DNA from: Propionibacteriaceae bacterium
GTDB taxonomy: Bacteria > Actinomycetota > Actinomycetes > Propionibacteriales > Propionibacteriaceae
Length of the DNA: 64,000 nt
Assembly: GCA_027492675.1 (NCBI GenBank)
Contig: JAPUEI010000097.1
Span: 69,623-133,622, forward strand
Reading direction: 5' to 3'
Below are positions 22,654 to 31,606 of the stretch, one piece after another. Position numbers and translations under genes: made by a program. Below the pieces are notes generated by a model, which searched no databases, was not told the DNA's origin, and saw nothing but the letters and a program-made list of their open reading frames with translations. The first letter of the stretch is position 1; the number at the start of each line of letters is the position of its first letter.

Positions 22654-25130
22654 GGCGCGAGCTCCACGTCGCACGGGCTCGTGAACGCTCGCACGGTCAC
22701 CATGACGGTGTCGCCGGTGAGCGTGAGGGGCAACGTCGCGTGGATCGCGTCGGAAGCCGTGCCCACGAGGATCCGAGATGGGCCCGGGGTGACAACAAGG
22801 TCCATGTGCTCGTCGAGGTAGGAGACCACCGAGGTCGGCACGCTGAACGTCAGCCGGGCGCTGGTGCCCGCCTCCAGCTCGATGCGCTGGAACGCCACCA
22901 GCTGCTTCACCGGCCGCGTGACATGGGCGTTGTCGCATCGGTAGTAGACCTGCACGACCTCGCTGCCTGCCCGATCCGACGTGTTCGTCACCGTCGCCGT
23001 GACCGTGATCGTGCCGTCCGTGGGGACGGTGTCCGACGCCAGCGTGCAGTCGGTGAGGGTGAAGGTGCTGTACGAGAGGCCGTGGCCGAACGCGTACAGA
23101 GGACTGGCCGCCTCATCGACGTAGCCACCACGGAAGACTTGGTTGCGTACGGGGTTGTCGCCGAGGTCGTCGTACCCGGAGCCCATCTTGTGGTTGTAGA
23201 AGATCGGCACCTGCCCCACGCTGCGGGGGACGGTGACGGGCAGCTTGCCGCCAGGGTTCAGCCGTCCGAGAAGGGTGTCTGCGACTGCCTGGCCCCCGTG
23301 GAGTCCTGGCAGCCAGGCATGCAGGATCGCGCGAACGGCGGGGCTGGCGACCTGACGCGCAAGAGCCAGGGGGCGGGATCCGAACTCGACCACGACGATC
23401 GGTGTCCCGACCGCCTCGAGCGCGGTGAACAGCGCTTCCTGCGATCCCGGCAGGTCGAGGTGGGCACGGTCCTTGCCCTCACCGTCCGTGGTGTCTCCCC
23501 AGCCGCAGGTGCCTCCGACCGCCAGCAGGACCACGTCAGCTTCCTGCGCGGTGGCCACGGCGTGTGCGATCCCTGACAGGTCGGTCGAGTTGACGTCGCA
23601 ACCGCGTGAGTAGCTCACGCCCACGCCGGACGCCTCCAGAGCGCCCTTGAGCGTGACGACCGCGTACCGCGACCGAAGAAGCGCCTCGACGTCGACTCCA
23701 GCGGCGAACTCGGGGGAGCTGGCGAAGAACGCAGTGAACCCCGCGAAGGGATCGCGCGACGTGGGCTTCTCGCTGTCGTCCGACTCCTCGAGCTTGGACT
23801 TGGCCGCCTCGTCAGCCATGCCGTGGAAGCTTGCCTGGATAGCGTTGATCAGCATGTCGATGTACGACGGGAGGGTGTAGCCGCTCATCATCGCGCTCAC
23901 CGAGTCGGCGTGCGGACCGATGAGCGCCACCTTCGTGGGGGCTGCCAACGGCAGGAAGCCGTCGGTGTTCGCAAGGAGTGTGATCGACTCCTCGGAGACC
24001 CTGCGGGCGACCGTGAGATGTTCTTGGTTCCCGTACTGGCTGGGGTCGAACTCCGTGTAGGGGTTCTCGAACAAGCCGGCGTCGAACTTCGTCTTCAGCA
24101 CGGCCTTCACTGCCTCGTCGATCAGATCGACGGACAGCTCCCCGGACGCCACGTAGGAGGCCAGCTGGCGGAAGGCGTTGCCGACGGGCATCTCGGTCTG
24201 CAAGCCGGCAAGCAGAGCCAACAGCCCAGCCTCCTCGTACGTACGACTGACATGGTTCGAGTCGAAGATCTTCCAGATCGCCCCGCCGTCCGAGACCGCC
24301 AGACCGTCGAAGCCCAGCCGGTCTCGCAGCAGCTCGCGAAGGATCGCAGGGTTGGCGCCGACCGGTAGTCCGTCGATCTCTGAGTAGGACGCCATGACGG
24401 CCGCAAGCCCGGCATCCTTCATGGCGGCGTCGAACGGGGTCGCGTACACCTCGTACAGGTCGCGGGCGGTGACGCTGGTCGCAGCGGTGTTCAGCCCGGC
24501 CTGGGTGACGGAGTAGCCGAGGAAGTGCTTGGCGGTCGCGAGCACGCCATCTGTCCTGCTGGCCTGCAGGTTAGCCACGTACTGCTTTCCATGTTGGCTG
24601 ATAACGTACGGGTCCTCGCCGAACGTCTCGTACTGACGGCCCCAACGGGGATCGCGCGCCACGTCGAGAACGGGGGAGAGCGCCTGGCGGATTCCCGTCG
24701 GTACGGTCTCGTCGCGAATGACGGCGGCGACCTCGCCCGTGAGTTCCGGGCGGAACGTAGCGGCAGCGTTGAGCATCGACGGGAAGATCGTGGCGCCCGC
24801 GACCGGGACGCCGGACAGGTTCTCCGCCTGGAACATGACGGGGATCCCGAGCCGAGTACGTTCGACGAAGTAGCGCTGCACGTCGTTGCTGATGGCGGCG
24901 ATGCGCGCCGCGTCGGCGATGCCGAGGATCGAGTACTGCGTGAAGCGACCCAGACCGTGCGGGAACGACACCGGGAGGCTCTCGAGGACGACCCCTCGAC
25001 CGTCGGCGAACGAGCTCGGCAGGTCGCTGCAGAGCTGGGCCAGCTTCTCATCGAGAGTCATCCGACCAAGAAGGTCATCGACCTTTGCATCGGTTCCGAG
25101 TCGCACATCTCGGTAGTCGGATCCCTGCAT
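22650..25130 (-). CDS. Glycoside hydrolase family 3 beta-glycosidase
   Basis: An 826-residue three-domain GH3 enzyme. The N-terminal barrel shows SPVLDVARDPRWGR, YETFGEDPY and KHFLGY. The nucleophile is Asp281 in GLAVSDGGAI. A five-stranded alpha/beta sandwich follows (about 390-640, with ALIGPHAD and GTCGWGDTTDGEGKDR), and a fibronectin-III-like domain ends the protein. Typical activities are beta-glucosidase or beta-xylosidase, and the sequence does not settle it. There is no signal peptide, so it works on imported oligosaccharides. GGAGGACGC precedes the ATG at 25,130. First gene of the leftward operon, with its own promoter in the divergent region to the right. Confidence 0.92.
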   Translation of the reverse strand: MQGSDYRDVRLGTDAKVDDLLGRMTLDEKLAQLCSDLPSSFADGRGVVLESLPVSFPHGLGRFTQYSILGIADAARIAAISNDVQRYFVERTRLGIPVMFQAENLSGVPVAGATIFPSMLNAAATFRPELTGEVAAVIRDETVPTGIRQALSPVLDVARDPRWGRQYETFGEDPYVISQHGKQYVANLQASRTDGVLATAKHFLGYSVTQAGLNTAATSVTARDLYEVYATPFDAAMKDAGLAAVMASYSEIDGLPVGANPAILRELLRDRLGFDGLAVSDGGAIWKIFDSNHVSRTYEEAGLLALLAGLQTEMPVGNAFRQLASYVASGELSVDLIDEAVKAVLKTKFDAGLFENPYTEFDPSQYGNQEHLTVARRVSEESITLLANTDGFLPLAAPTKVALIGPHADSVSAMMSGYTLPSYIDMLINAIQASFHGMADEAAKSKLEESDDSEKPTSRDPFAGFTAFFASSPEFAAGVDVEALLRSRYAVVTLKGALEASGVGVSYSRGCDVNSTDLSGIAHAVATAQEADVVLLAVGGTCGWGDTTDGEGKDRAHLDLPGSQEALFTALEAVGTPIVVVEFGSRPLALARQVASPAVRAILHAWLPGLHGGQAVADTLLGRLNPGGKLPVTVPRSVGQVPIFYNHKMGSGYDDLGDNPVRNQVFRGGYVDEAASPLYAFGHGLSYSTFTLTDCTLASDTVPTDGTITVTATVTNTSDRAGSEVVQVYYRCDNAHVTRPVKQLVAFQRIELEAGTSARLTFSVPTSVVSYLDEHMDLVVTPGPSRILVGTASDAIHATLPLTLTGDTVMVTVRAFTSPCDVELAP

Positions 25131-25174
25131 GCGTCCTCCTCGACATCACACACGGTGCAGTTTCTCTATGCGTG

Positions 25175-25203
25175 AAAGTAATGGGCAGTTTGAGCGCCGT
25201 CAA
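25175..25203 (-). promoter_or_regulatory. Predicted promoter of the leftward GH3 operon
   Basis: On the minus strand, TTGACG (25,203-25,198) is separated by 17 bp from TACTTT (25,180-25,175), 45 bp before the GH3 ATG. The -35 fits well; the -10 is weak. The matching arrangement in the rightward promoter of this intergenic region supports it. Confidence 0.45.
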
Positions 25204-25405
25204 GTCTTCGACCTCCATCGCGGACGGCAGTTGTCTCGCGCGGTCGGTTGGCCGCCCCACGTCACCGGATTCCGCGTGGTCAACGGAAGGGAAGGAGTGG
25301 ACAAAATAGCAACCATAATTGACGAAAGCGTGGAAGTGGCTCGGGCGTGCTTGCGGACGAACCTCTTCTGGTTGGGTCACGATTCGGCCACGATCGACGT
25401 CGCTC

Positions 25406-25434
25406 TTGACGGATGACATAAGAGACATTAGTTT
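25406..25434 (+). promoter_or_regulatory. Predicted promoter of the rightward sulfatase/transporter set
   Basis: TTGACG at 25,406-25,411 is followed after 17 bp by TAGTTT at 25,429-25,434, about 77 bp before the sulfatase ATG. The bases around the -10 (CATTAGTTTC) differ by one from the opposing promoter's CATTACTTTC, suggesting shared control. Confidence 0.4.
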
Positions 25435-25510
25435 CTCCAGCGTCACAAGAAACCCATGCGGGACAGGCCACGACGGCCCGGCCCGACCAGTGGTCCAGGT
25501 AGGAGCAAGG

Positions 25511-27157
25511 ATGCTTCCGGAGGCGGCGCACAGGCCCAACGTGCTGTGGTTGACCACCCATGACATCAACCCGCACCTTGGCTGCTACACAGGTGTCTGG
25601 CCCGGCGCAGAGCAGGCCAGGACCCCCCATCTCGATCGGCTCGCGGCCCAGGGCATCAGGTTCGACCAGGCCATTGCGACGGCGCCGGTCTGTGCTCCGT
25701 CCCGCTCGTCCGTGCTGACCGGCTGCTTCCCCCCGTCGATCGGGACCATGCACATGCGCACTCGCGCGGTTCCGCCCCCGGAGGTCCAGTTGCTGCCGAC
25801 GTACTTCCGTGCGGCCGGCTACTGGACGGCGAACAGCGCGTTCACCGACTTCCAGATGGACATCCCGTCACCCGTGTACGACGAGTTCGGCGACGCCTCC
25901 CACTGGCGCCATAGGCCCGATCCGGACCAACCCTTCTTCCTTGCGGTCCACAGCATGACCACCCATGAGTCGAGCATCTACGTCGACGACGACCGCTACG
26001 CCGAGCTCACCGCTGACGTGACCGACGACCAGCGTCAGGACGAGGCGTCCGTCGCGATCCCTCCGTACCACCCGGACACCCCCGTGTACCGCCGGGCGTG
26101 GGCACGCTACCTCGAGCTGGTCAGCCAGGTCGACCACTGGGTCGGACGCTGGCTCGCCGCCCTCGAGGACGACGGACTGGAGCGCGACACCATCGTGGTC
26201 TTCTGGAGCGACCACGGGCTCGGCATGCCACGGGCCAAGCGTTGGGCGAGCGAGGCCGGGCTCCGCGAGCCGCTCATCATGAGGTGGCCGGGCCGCCTGG
26301 CTCCGGGGTCGGTGTCGCACGTGGTGAGTCTGATGGATCTCGCCCCGACCATGTTGGCGATGTGCGGGCTGCCGGTCCCTGACCACATGCAGGGCCAGGC
26401 ACTGGTCACGGACAGCCTGGTGCCGGAGGCTGACCTCAACCCCTACGCCTTCAGCGGCCGAGATCGTATGGGCGAGGCGGACGACCGCAGCCGCTCGGTG
26501 CGCGACGACCGGTTCCGCTACACGCGTCACTTCCATCCCGACCGCACGTCGATGGGGCACTGCGAGTATCCCGACCACCTGGCCACGTGGGCCGAGCTCC
26601 GGCGGCTGTTCGGCGCCGAGGCACAACGGGACCTCTCCAGGGGACTGCCCGGCTCACTGCTCACTCCGCTGCAGCGCAGCGTCGTCGCCGCCACGAAACC
26701 GGCCGAGGAGCTGTACGACGTCGTGGCGGACCCACACGAGGAGACCAACCTCGCGTCACTGCCTGCCTTCGCCGATGACAAGGAGCGCCTCGCCGCAGCC
26801 CTTGACACCTGGCTGGCGACGGTTGGCGACCTGGGCGCGATTCCCGAGACAGAGCTTCTTGAGCAGTGGCGACCCGGTGGACACGCCCCGGTCGTCGACG
26901 ACCCGCGCAGCAGCCACGAGTCGGGGCTTGTGAGCCTGTCCTGCGAAACCCCAGGTGCCCTCATCGGGTGGACGGACCGGCCGGAGGGCGACGAGCCGGT
27001 CGCCGCCCTGCCGCCGTTCATCGGCTACGAGGACGACCACGCCTCGTGGCGCCTCTACACGGGGCCGTTCGCACCGCCACCGAGCTCTCCCATCCGCGTC
27101 AAGGCATGGCGGATCGGGTGGACACCAAGTCAGACCCTCACCATCCAGTCTCCCTGA
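25511..27157 (+). CDS. Cys-type sulfatase with C-terminal beta-sandwich, sulfamidase-like
   Basis: A 548-residue cytosolic sulfatase. VLWLTTHDINPHLGCYTG (residues 11-28) carries the metal ligands. The formylglycine motif CAPSRSSVLTG starts at Cys61. VFWSDHGLGMPRAKRWASEA supplies the second metal-ligand block. This style recalls N-sulfoglucosamine sulfohydrolase (S1_8-like) enzymes, but the substrate is not proven. About 70 C-terminal residues (GALIGWTDRPEG ... WRLYTGPF ... RVKAWRIGWTPSQ) look like the chitobiase/hexosaminidase C-terminal sandwich, which is unusual on a sulfatase. The ATG at 25,511 has AGGAGCAAGG directly before it; 64 open codons upstream have no similarity and contain the promoter. 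Confidence 0.9.
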   Translation: MLPEAAHRPNVLWLTTHDINPHLGCYTGVWPGAEQARTPHLDRLAAQGIRFDQAIATAPVCAPSRSSVLTGCFPPSIGTMHMRTRAVPPPEVQLLPTYFRAAGYWTANSAFTDFQMDIPSPVYDEFGDASHWRHRPDPDQPFFLAVHSMTTHESSIYVDDDRYAELTADVTDDQRQDEASVAIPPYHPDTPVYRRAWARYLELVSQVDHWVGRWLAALEDDGLERDTIVVFWSDHGLGMPRAKRWASEAGLREPLIMRWPGRLAPGSVSHVVSLMDLAPTMLAMCGLPVPDHMQGQALVTDSLVPEADLNPYAFSGRDRMGEADDRSRSVRDDRFRYTRHFHPDRTSMGHCEYPDHLATWAELRRLFGAEAQRDLSRGLPGSLLTPLQRSVVAATKPAEELYDVVADPHEETNLASLPAFADDKERLAAALDTWLATVGDLGAIPETELLEQWRPGGHAPVVDDPRSSHESGLVSLSCETPGALIGWTDRPEGDEPVAALPPFIGYEDDHASWRLYTGPFAPPPSSPIRVKAWRIGWTPSQTLTIQSP

Positions 27158-27250
27158 CCGGCCGGTGCTCCCGGACAACAACTCCACTCATTGACACAGC
27201 GGGACACACCTCCGGCACCGGGGCCGGGTGGATCCAGGGAAGGAAAGACA

Positions 27251-28783
27251 ATGCAGTTCACCAGGCGCACGTTGATCGTCGGCGCTGCCGCGTTCGCCGC
27301 CGTGCCAGCCCTCGCGTCATGCTCCAAGACTGGTACGGCCGGCGGAGGCAGCTCCGCCTCCGGCCCGAGGATCTTGACGATCGGGTCGAACATGGACAAC
27401 AACTCGTTCGACCCGACGCAGATCAACATCGGCAACCAGAGCCAGTACTGGGGCCCGGTTTTCGACACGCTGCTCACGCGCGACAAGGACTTCAAGCTCG
27501 TCGCCAACATGGCGTCGAAGTGGTCCTACAACGACTCGCGCACCGAAATGGCGATCTCGCTAGTCCCGGGGATCACCTTCAGCGATGGGACGGCGCTGAC
27601 TGCGGACGTCGTGATGGAGAACTGGAAGAACCTGGCGGGCGGAACGGGCCAGAACGCCTACATGACGAAGTCGATCAAGGAGATCAAGAAGACCTCCGAC
27701 ACCGAGTTCACCGTCGTGCTCTCCGCTCCGGATCCCGGCTTCGAGGAGTACCTTGCCTCTGTCGGCGGCGCCATGGCCAGCCCCAAGTCGTTCAAGGCGG
27801 CTGATGTCGCCAAGAGCCCGATCGGCTCAGGCCCGTACACCCTGGATGCCGCCAACACGGTCGTGGGCAGCCAGTACACCTACCTGCGCAACCCCAACTA
27901 CTGGAACAAGAGCTTCCCGGCGTACGACAAGGTCATCATCAAGGTGATGACCGACACCACGGCGCGGCTCAACGCGCTGAAGTCGGGCCAGATCAACGCG
28001 GGCATCGCCGAGCTGAAGAGCGTCGACGAGGCCAAGGCCAGCAAGCTCCAGGTGGGTTACGTCGATCTCAACTGGGTCGGCCTCCTGCTCATGGACCGTG
28101 ATGGCAAGACCGTCCCGCAGCTCAAGGATCTGCGCGTCCGCCAGGCGATCAACTACTGCTTCGACCAGGCGTCGATCCTCAAGAGCATCGACTACAACCA
28201 GGGCGCCATCACTACCCAGATCTTCGGTACCGGCACCGTCGCGTACGACAAGGGCCTGGACAACAAGTACCTGTTCGACCTCGACAAGGCGAAGTCCCTC
28301 ATGGCCGAGGCCGGCGCATCGGCGGGCTTCACGGTCTCCATGCCGCGTTCCCCCGGCGGCTCCGACGCCTACTACGCGGTGGTCGAGTCCTCCCTGGGCA
28401 AGATCAACATCAAGGTCAATTGGAACCAGGTCCCCATCGCCTCGATCATTGCCGAGACGATCTCCGGCAAGTACCCGGTCACCTTCATGACGCTCGGCAG
28501 CCAGTCGGCGTGGCAGGACATCCAGAAGGCGGTCCTGGGGGCGTGGAACCCGTACAAGTGCGCCGACCCGGCCCTGACTGCGTTGCTCGACAAGGCCAAG
28601 AAGGCGAGCCAGGACGACGCGCCCGCCGCGTTCAAGGCCATCAGCACTTGGCTGGTCGACAACGCATGGTTCGCCCCCTGGTACCGCGTCCAGACGCCGT
28701 ACCTGACGGACGCCAAGACCGACGTGTACATGGACAAGTACGTCGTCGTGCCGCCCATCCGCAATTTCTCGACCAAGGCCTGA
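27251..28783 (+). CDS. ABC transporter substrate-binding lipoprotein, family 5 (DppA/OppA-like)
   Basis: A 510-residue extracellular binding protein of the peptide/opine/nickel class; several members bind oligosaccharides instead. The N-terminus RRTLIVGAAAFAAVPALASC is a signal peptide with an RR pair and a lipobox, so the protein is lipid-anchored. The body has the family blocks SYNDSRTEMAISLVPGITFSDG-like, SPIGSGPYTL, TTARLNALKSGQI and RVRQAINYCFDQASIL. The ATG at 27,251 is 10 bp after AGGAAAG. It opens the transporter operon and is followed by a strong hairpin before the permease gene. Confidence 0.93.
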   Translation: MQFTRRTLIVGAAAFAAVPALASCSKTGTAGGGSSASGPRILTIGSNMDNNSFDPTQINIGNQSQYWGPVFDTLLTRDKDFKLVANMASKWSYNDSRTEMAISLVPGITFSDGTALTADVVMENWKNLAGGTGQNAYMTKSIKEIKKTSDTEFTVVLSAPDPGFEEYLASVGGAMASPKSFKAADVAKSPIGSGPYTLDAANTVVGSQYTYLRNPNYWNKSFPAYDKVIIKVMTDTTARLNALKSGQINAGIAELKSVDEAKASKLQVGYVDLNWVGLLLMDRDGKTVPQLKDLRVRQAINYCFDQASILKSIDYNQGAITTQIFGTGTVAYDKGLDNKYLFDLDKAKSLMAEAGASAGFTVSMPRSPGGSDAYYAVVESSLGKINIKVNWNQVPIASIIAETISGKYPVTFMTLGSQSAWQDIQKAVLGAWNPYKCADPALTALLDKAKKASQDDAPAAFKAISTWLVDNAWFAPWYRVQTPYLTDAKTDVYMDKYVVVPPIRNFSTKA

Positions 28784-28791
28784 CGCCCGTC

Positions 28792-28821
28792 GGGCGGCTC
28801 CGCGAAACGGCGGAGCCGCCC
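28792..28821 (+). terminator. Hairpin between binding-protein and permease genes
   Basis: GGGCGGCTCCGC pairs perfectly with GCGGAGCCGCCC around a 6-nt loop (12-bp stem). There is no T-run. Such hairpins after a binding-protein gene usually lower downstream expression or protect the upstream mRNA, so that the binding protein is made in excess. Confidence 0.6.
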
Positions 28822-28859
28822 AGGCTCAGGGCCGCGACCCAACCTGGAGCTGATGCCCC

Positions 28860-29801
28860 GTGCTCTCATTCCTCCTCCGCCGCATCGGCGCAGGGATCGT
28901 GCTCGTCGTCGTCGTGCCCACGCTGACGTTCCTGCTTGCCTATGCAGGCACGAAGAACGTGGCGCTCGCCATGCTTGGCGAGAATGCGACGATCGAGCAG
29001 GTCGCCGCCAAGAACCACGAACTAGGCCTCGACCAACCGGTCCTGGCGCAGTACCTCCACTGGGCCACGAACGCCGTCCAGGGAGATTTCGGCGTCTCGT
29101 GGTTCACCCAGCAGCCGGTGACCGAGGCCGTCGCCGATCGTCTGCCGATCACGCTGTCCATGGTGCTGCTCGCTATCACCTGCACCGCACTCATCAGTGT
29201 GGCGCTGGGGGTCTCCGCTGCGGTACGGGGCGGTGCCATGGACCGTGTCATCCAGGTGCTGAGCGTCATCGGCTTCTCCCTTCCGAACTTCTGGGTGGCC
29301 CTGATGATGGTGTTGGCCTTCGCGATCGCCATCCCGCTTCTGCCGGCCACTGGATACGTCCCCTTCGCCCAGGACCCAGGACTCTGGGCACTGTCACTGG
29401 TGCTGCCCGTGTTCTCCCTCGTCATCGGTGGTATCGCCAACGCCTCCCAGCAGGTGCGAGGCGCCGTCATCGACGTGCTCCGGCAAGATTTCGTACGGAC
29501 ACTGCGCTCGCGCGGCCTGAGCAAGAGGTCGGTGTTGCTGCGGCACGCGCTGCGCAACGCCGCATCGCCGGCGCTCATGGTGCTGTCCCTGCAGTTCATC
29601 GCCCTTCTGGGCGGCGCCGTCATCATCGAGAAGGTGTTCGCCATCCCTGGCCTCGGAACACTGACCGTCGATGGCGCCGTCCGGGGCGACATTCCAGTCC
29701 TGATGGGCGTCGTGGTCAACCTCGTGATCATGGTCGTCATCGTCAACCTCATCATCGACGTCGTCAGCGGATGGGTGAACCCGAAGGTGCGTGTGCAATG
29801 A
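28860..29801 (+). CDS. ABC transporter permease (DppB-like)
   Basis: A 313-residue inner-membrane subunit with about six transmembrane helices. It starts with the typical LLRRIGAGIVLVVVVPTLTF helix and has a large periplasmic loop (residues 35-95). The family EAA-type coupling motif appears at DVLRQDFVRTLRSRGLSKRS. The GTG at 28,860 is used because it puts the family N-terminus in place; an ATG at 28,853 is in another frame. The stop overlaps the start of the next gene (ATGA). Confidence 0.93.
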   Translation: MLSFLLRRIGAGIVLVVVVPTLTFLLAYAGTKNVALAMLGENATIEQVAAKNHELGLDQPVLAQYLHWATNAVQGDFGVSWFTQQPVTEAVADRLPITLSMVLLAITCTALISVALGVSAAVRGGAMDRVIQVLSVIGFSLPNFWVALMMVLAFAIAIPLLPATGYVPFAQDPGLWALSLVLPVFSLVIGGIANASQQVRGAVIDVLRQDFVRTLRSRGLSKRSVLLRHALRNAASPALMVLSLQFIALLGGAVIIEKVFAIPGLGTLTVDGAVRGDIPVLMGVVVNLVIMVVIVNLIIDVVSGWVNPKVRVQ

Positions 29802-31606
29802 CTGAACTGACCCCCACGCTCGAGGCCATCCCGACGGCACCGCCTGTCCGGAACCACCTCGTCCGGACCATCCTGCGCAACCCCCTGGGCCTCTACGCCG
29901 TCATCGTTCTCGCCCTGGTCATCCTCATGGCGCTGATTGCCCCGCTCCTCGCGCCTTTCGACCCGAACGAGCTCCACCTGGACAACGTCAACATGGGTCC
30001 ATCGAGTACGTACCTGCTCGGAGGCGACAGCGTCGGCAGGGACATCCTCAGCCGGCTCATTTGGTCCAGCCGGAACACGCTCATCGGGGCGCTCATCGGC
30101 GTCTCGGTGGCCTCCTCGATCGGCATGATCGCGGGACTCGTTGCCGGCTACTACGGCAAGGTGCTCGACGCCGTCTTCAGCTGGGTGGCGAGCATCCTGA
30201 TGGCGCTCCCCACGATGATCGTCCTTCTGGCCGTGTTCCAGGCCGTGGGGGCGCAGATCATGCTCGCAATGGTCGCGTTCGGCGTCATGCTGTCGCCGGG
30301 CTTCTTCCGGCTGGTACGCCAGCAGGTCATGAGCGTCAAGAACGAACTGTACGTGGATGCCGCCAGGGTCTCCGGTCTCACCGATTGGCGCATCATCGGC
30401 CGTCACATCCTGCTGGTGATCCGGGCGCCACTCATCATCCAGGCCTCGCACGTGGCCGGCATCGCCATCGTCATGCAGTCCGGACTCGAGTTCCTCGGTC
30501 TCGGTGACCCGAAGTCGTCGACCTGGGGCGGCATGCTCCAGAACGCATTCCAGAGCATCTACAACGCCCAGCTGAACCTGCTGTGGCCAGGTCTGGCGAT
30601 CGGGCTGACGGTGTCGTCGTTCATGCTCTTGGGCAACGCGATCCGCGACACGATCCAGCGCACGTCCACTGCTCGGGTCCGTAGGCCGCGCAAGGTTGGA
30701 GCCGTATCCACCCAGGATCCGGCGGCTGCCACGCCTCCTGCGGAGACGCTCGGAGCTCCGCTTGCGGCCGCGTCCGACCCGGACGTCCTGCTGGCTATCC
30801 GCAACCTCACGGTCGGCTATCCGAAGGACGACGGCTACACCGAGGTAGTCAAGGGCGTGAGCCTCGACGTCCGTCGTGGGGAGGTGCTCGGCCTGGTCGG
30901 AGAGTCCGGCTCCGGCAAGACCCAGACCGCGTTCGCGACGCTCGGCCTTCTCCCCCAAGGAGGGACGATCCTGCACGGAAGCATCGCCCTGAACGGCGAG
31001 GAACTGGTGGGCCTGGACGAGAACGGCTACTCCCGGCTTCGCGGCACGAAGATCGCGTACGTCCCTCAAGAGCCGATGAGCAACCTGGACCCGTGCTTCC
31101 GTGTGGGCTACCAGCTCGTCGAGCCCATCCGGGCCCAGCTCGGTTTGTCCGCGGCCGAGGCCAAGGACGAGGCGCTGCGACTGCTCAAGAGGGTCGGGAT
31201 CCCCCAACCGGAGCGAGCCTTCAACTCGTACCCGCACGAGATCTCCGGCGGCATGGCGCAACGCGTCCTCATCGCTGGGGCCGTGTCCTGCCGCCCCGAC
31301 CTCCTCATCGCCGACGAGCCGACCACCGCGCTCGACGTCACCGTGCAGGCAGAGGTACTCGACCTCCTGCGCGACCTACAGGCCGAGTACGGGATGTCGG
31401 TGCTGCTGGTCACTCACAACTTCGGTGTCGTCGCCGATATCTGCCATCGCATAGCGGTGATGCAGCTGGGACGGATCGTCGAGTACAACAACGCCACATC
31501 CCTGTTCGACCACCCGCAGCATCCGTACACGCGCATGCTGCTCGAGTCCACGCTCGAGCACAGCGTCCCCCGCCCGTACCACCTCGCCGAAAGGGTCACA
31601 GAATGA
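29798..31606 (+). CDS. Fused ABC permease and ATPase (DppC-DppD)
   Basis: A 602-residue natural fusion. Residues 1-295 are a DppC-type permease (LLGGDSVGRDILSRLIWSSR, then an EAA-like ELYVDAARVSGLTDWRIIGR). A linker rich in Ala, Pro and Thr spans about 290-325. Residues 330-602 are an ATPase with Walker A GESGSGKT, Q-loop YVPQEP, signature ISGGMAQRV and Walker B LLIADEP. Such fusions are known in actinobacterial peptide-type transporters. It overlaps DppB at the 5' end and the second ATPase at the 3' end, each by 4 bp. Confidence 0.93.
   Translation: MTELTPTLEAIPTAPPVRNHLVRTILRNPLGLYAVIVLALVILMALIAPLLAPFDPNELHLDNVNMGPSSTYLLGGDSVGRDILSRLIWSSRNTLIGALIGVSVASSIGMIAGLVAGYYGKVLDAVFSWVASILMALPTMIVLLAVFQAVGAQIMLAMVAFGVMLSPGFFRLVRQQVMSVKNELYVDAARVSGLTDWRIIGRHILLVIRAPLIIQASHVAGIAIVMQSGLEFLGLGDPKSSTWGGMLQNAFQSIYNAQLNLLWPGLAIGLTVSSFMLLGNAIRDTIQRTSTARVRRPRKVGAVSTQDPAAATPPAETLGAPLAAASDPDVLLAIRNLTVGYPKDDGYTEVVKGVSLDVRRGEVLGLVGESGSGKTQTAFATLGLLPQGGTILHGSIALNGEELVGLDENGYSRLRGTKIAYVPQEPMSNLDPCFRVGYQLVEPIRAQLGLSAAEAKDEALRLLKRVGIPQPERAFNSYPHEISGGMAQRVLIAGAVSCRPDLLIADEPTTALDVTVQAEVLDLLRDLQAEYGMSVLLVTHNFGVVADICHRIAVMQLGRIVEYNNATSLFDHPQHPYTRMLLESTLEHSVPRPYHLAERVTE

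Larger units (their letters stand above)
25131..25510. other. Divergent regulatory region between the two island operons
   Basis: A gene-free 380 bp between the GH3 start and the rightward sulfatase start. It holds two predicted promoters facing away from each other (separate entries). Both share a TTGACG -35 and a CATTA(C/G)TTTC block at the -10. The AT-richest patch, AAAATAGCAACCATAATTG, is near 25,303-25,321 and could be a site for the local ROK or PadR regulator. No open frame with family similarity was seen. Confidence 0.6.

Noticed and set aside
14081-25130. Classical sulfoquinovose (sulfo-EMP) pathway
   Set aside because: There is no GH31 sulfoquinovosidase, no YihS-type isomerase and no ribokinase-type kinase. 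The enzymes are of the PGI/PFKA type, so a sulfosugar route is only a remote option.
28940-31261. 773-codon open frame on the minus strand across the importer genes
   Set aside because: Antisense shadow of well-supported permease and ATPase genes; composition is low-complexity and no motif is seen.
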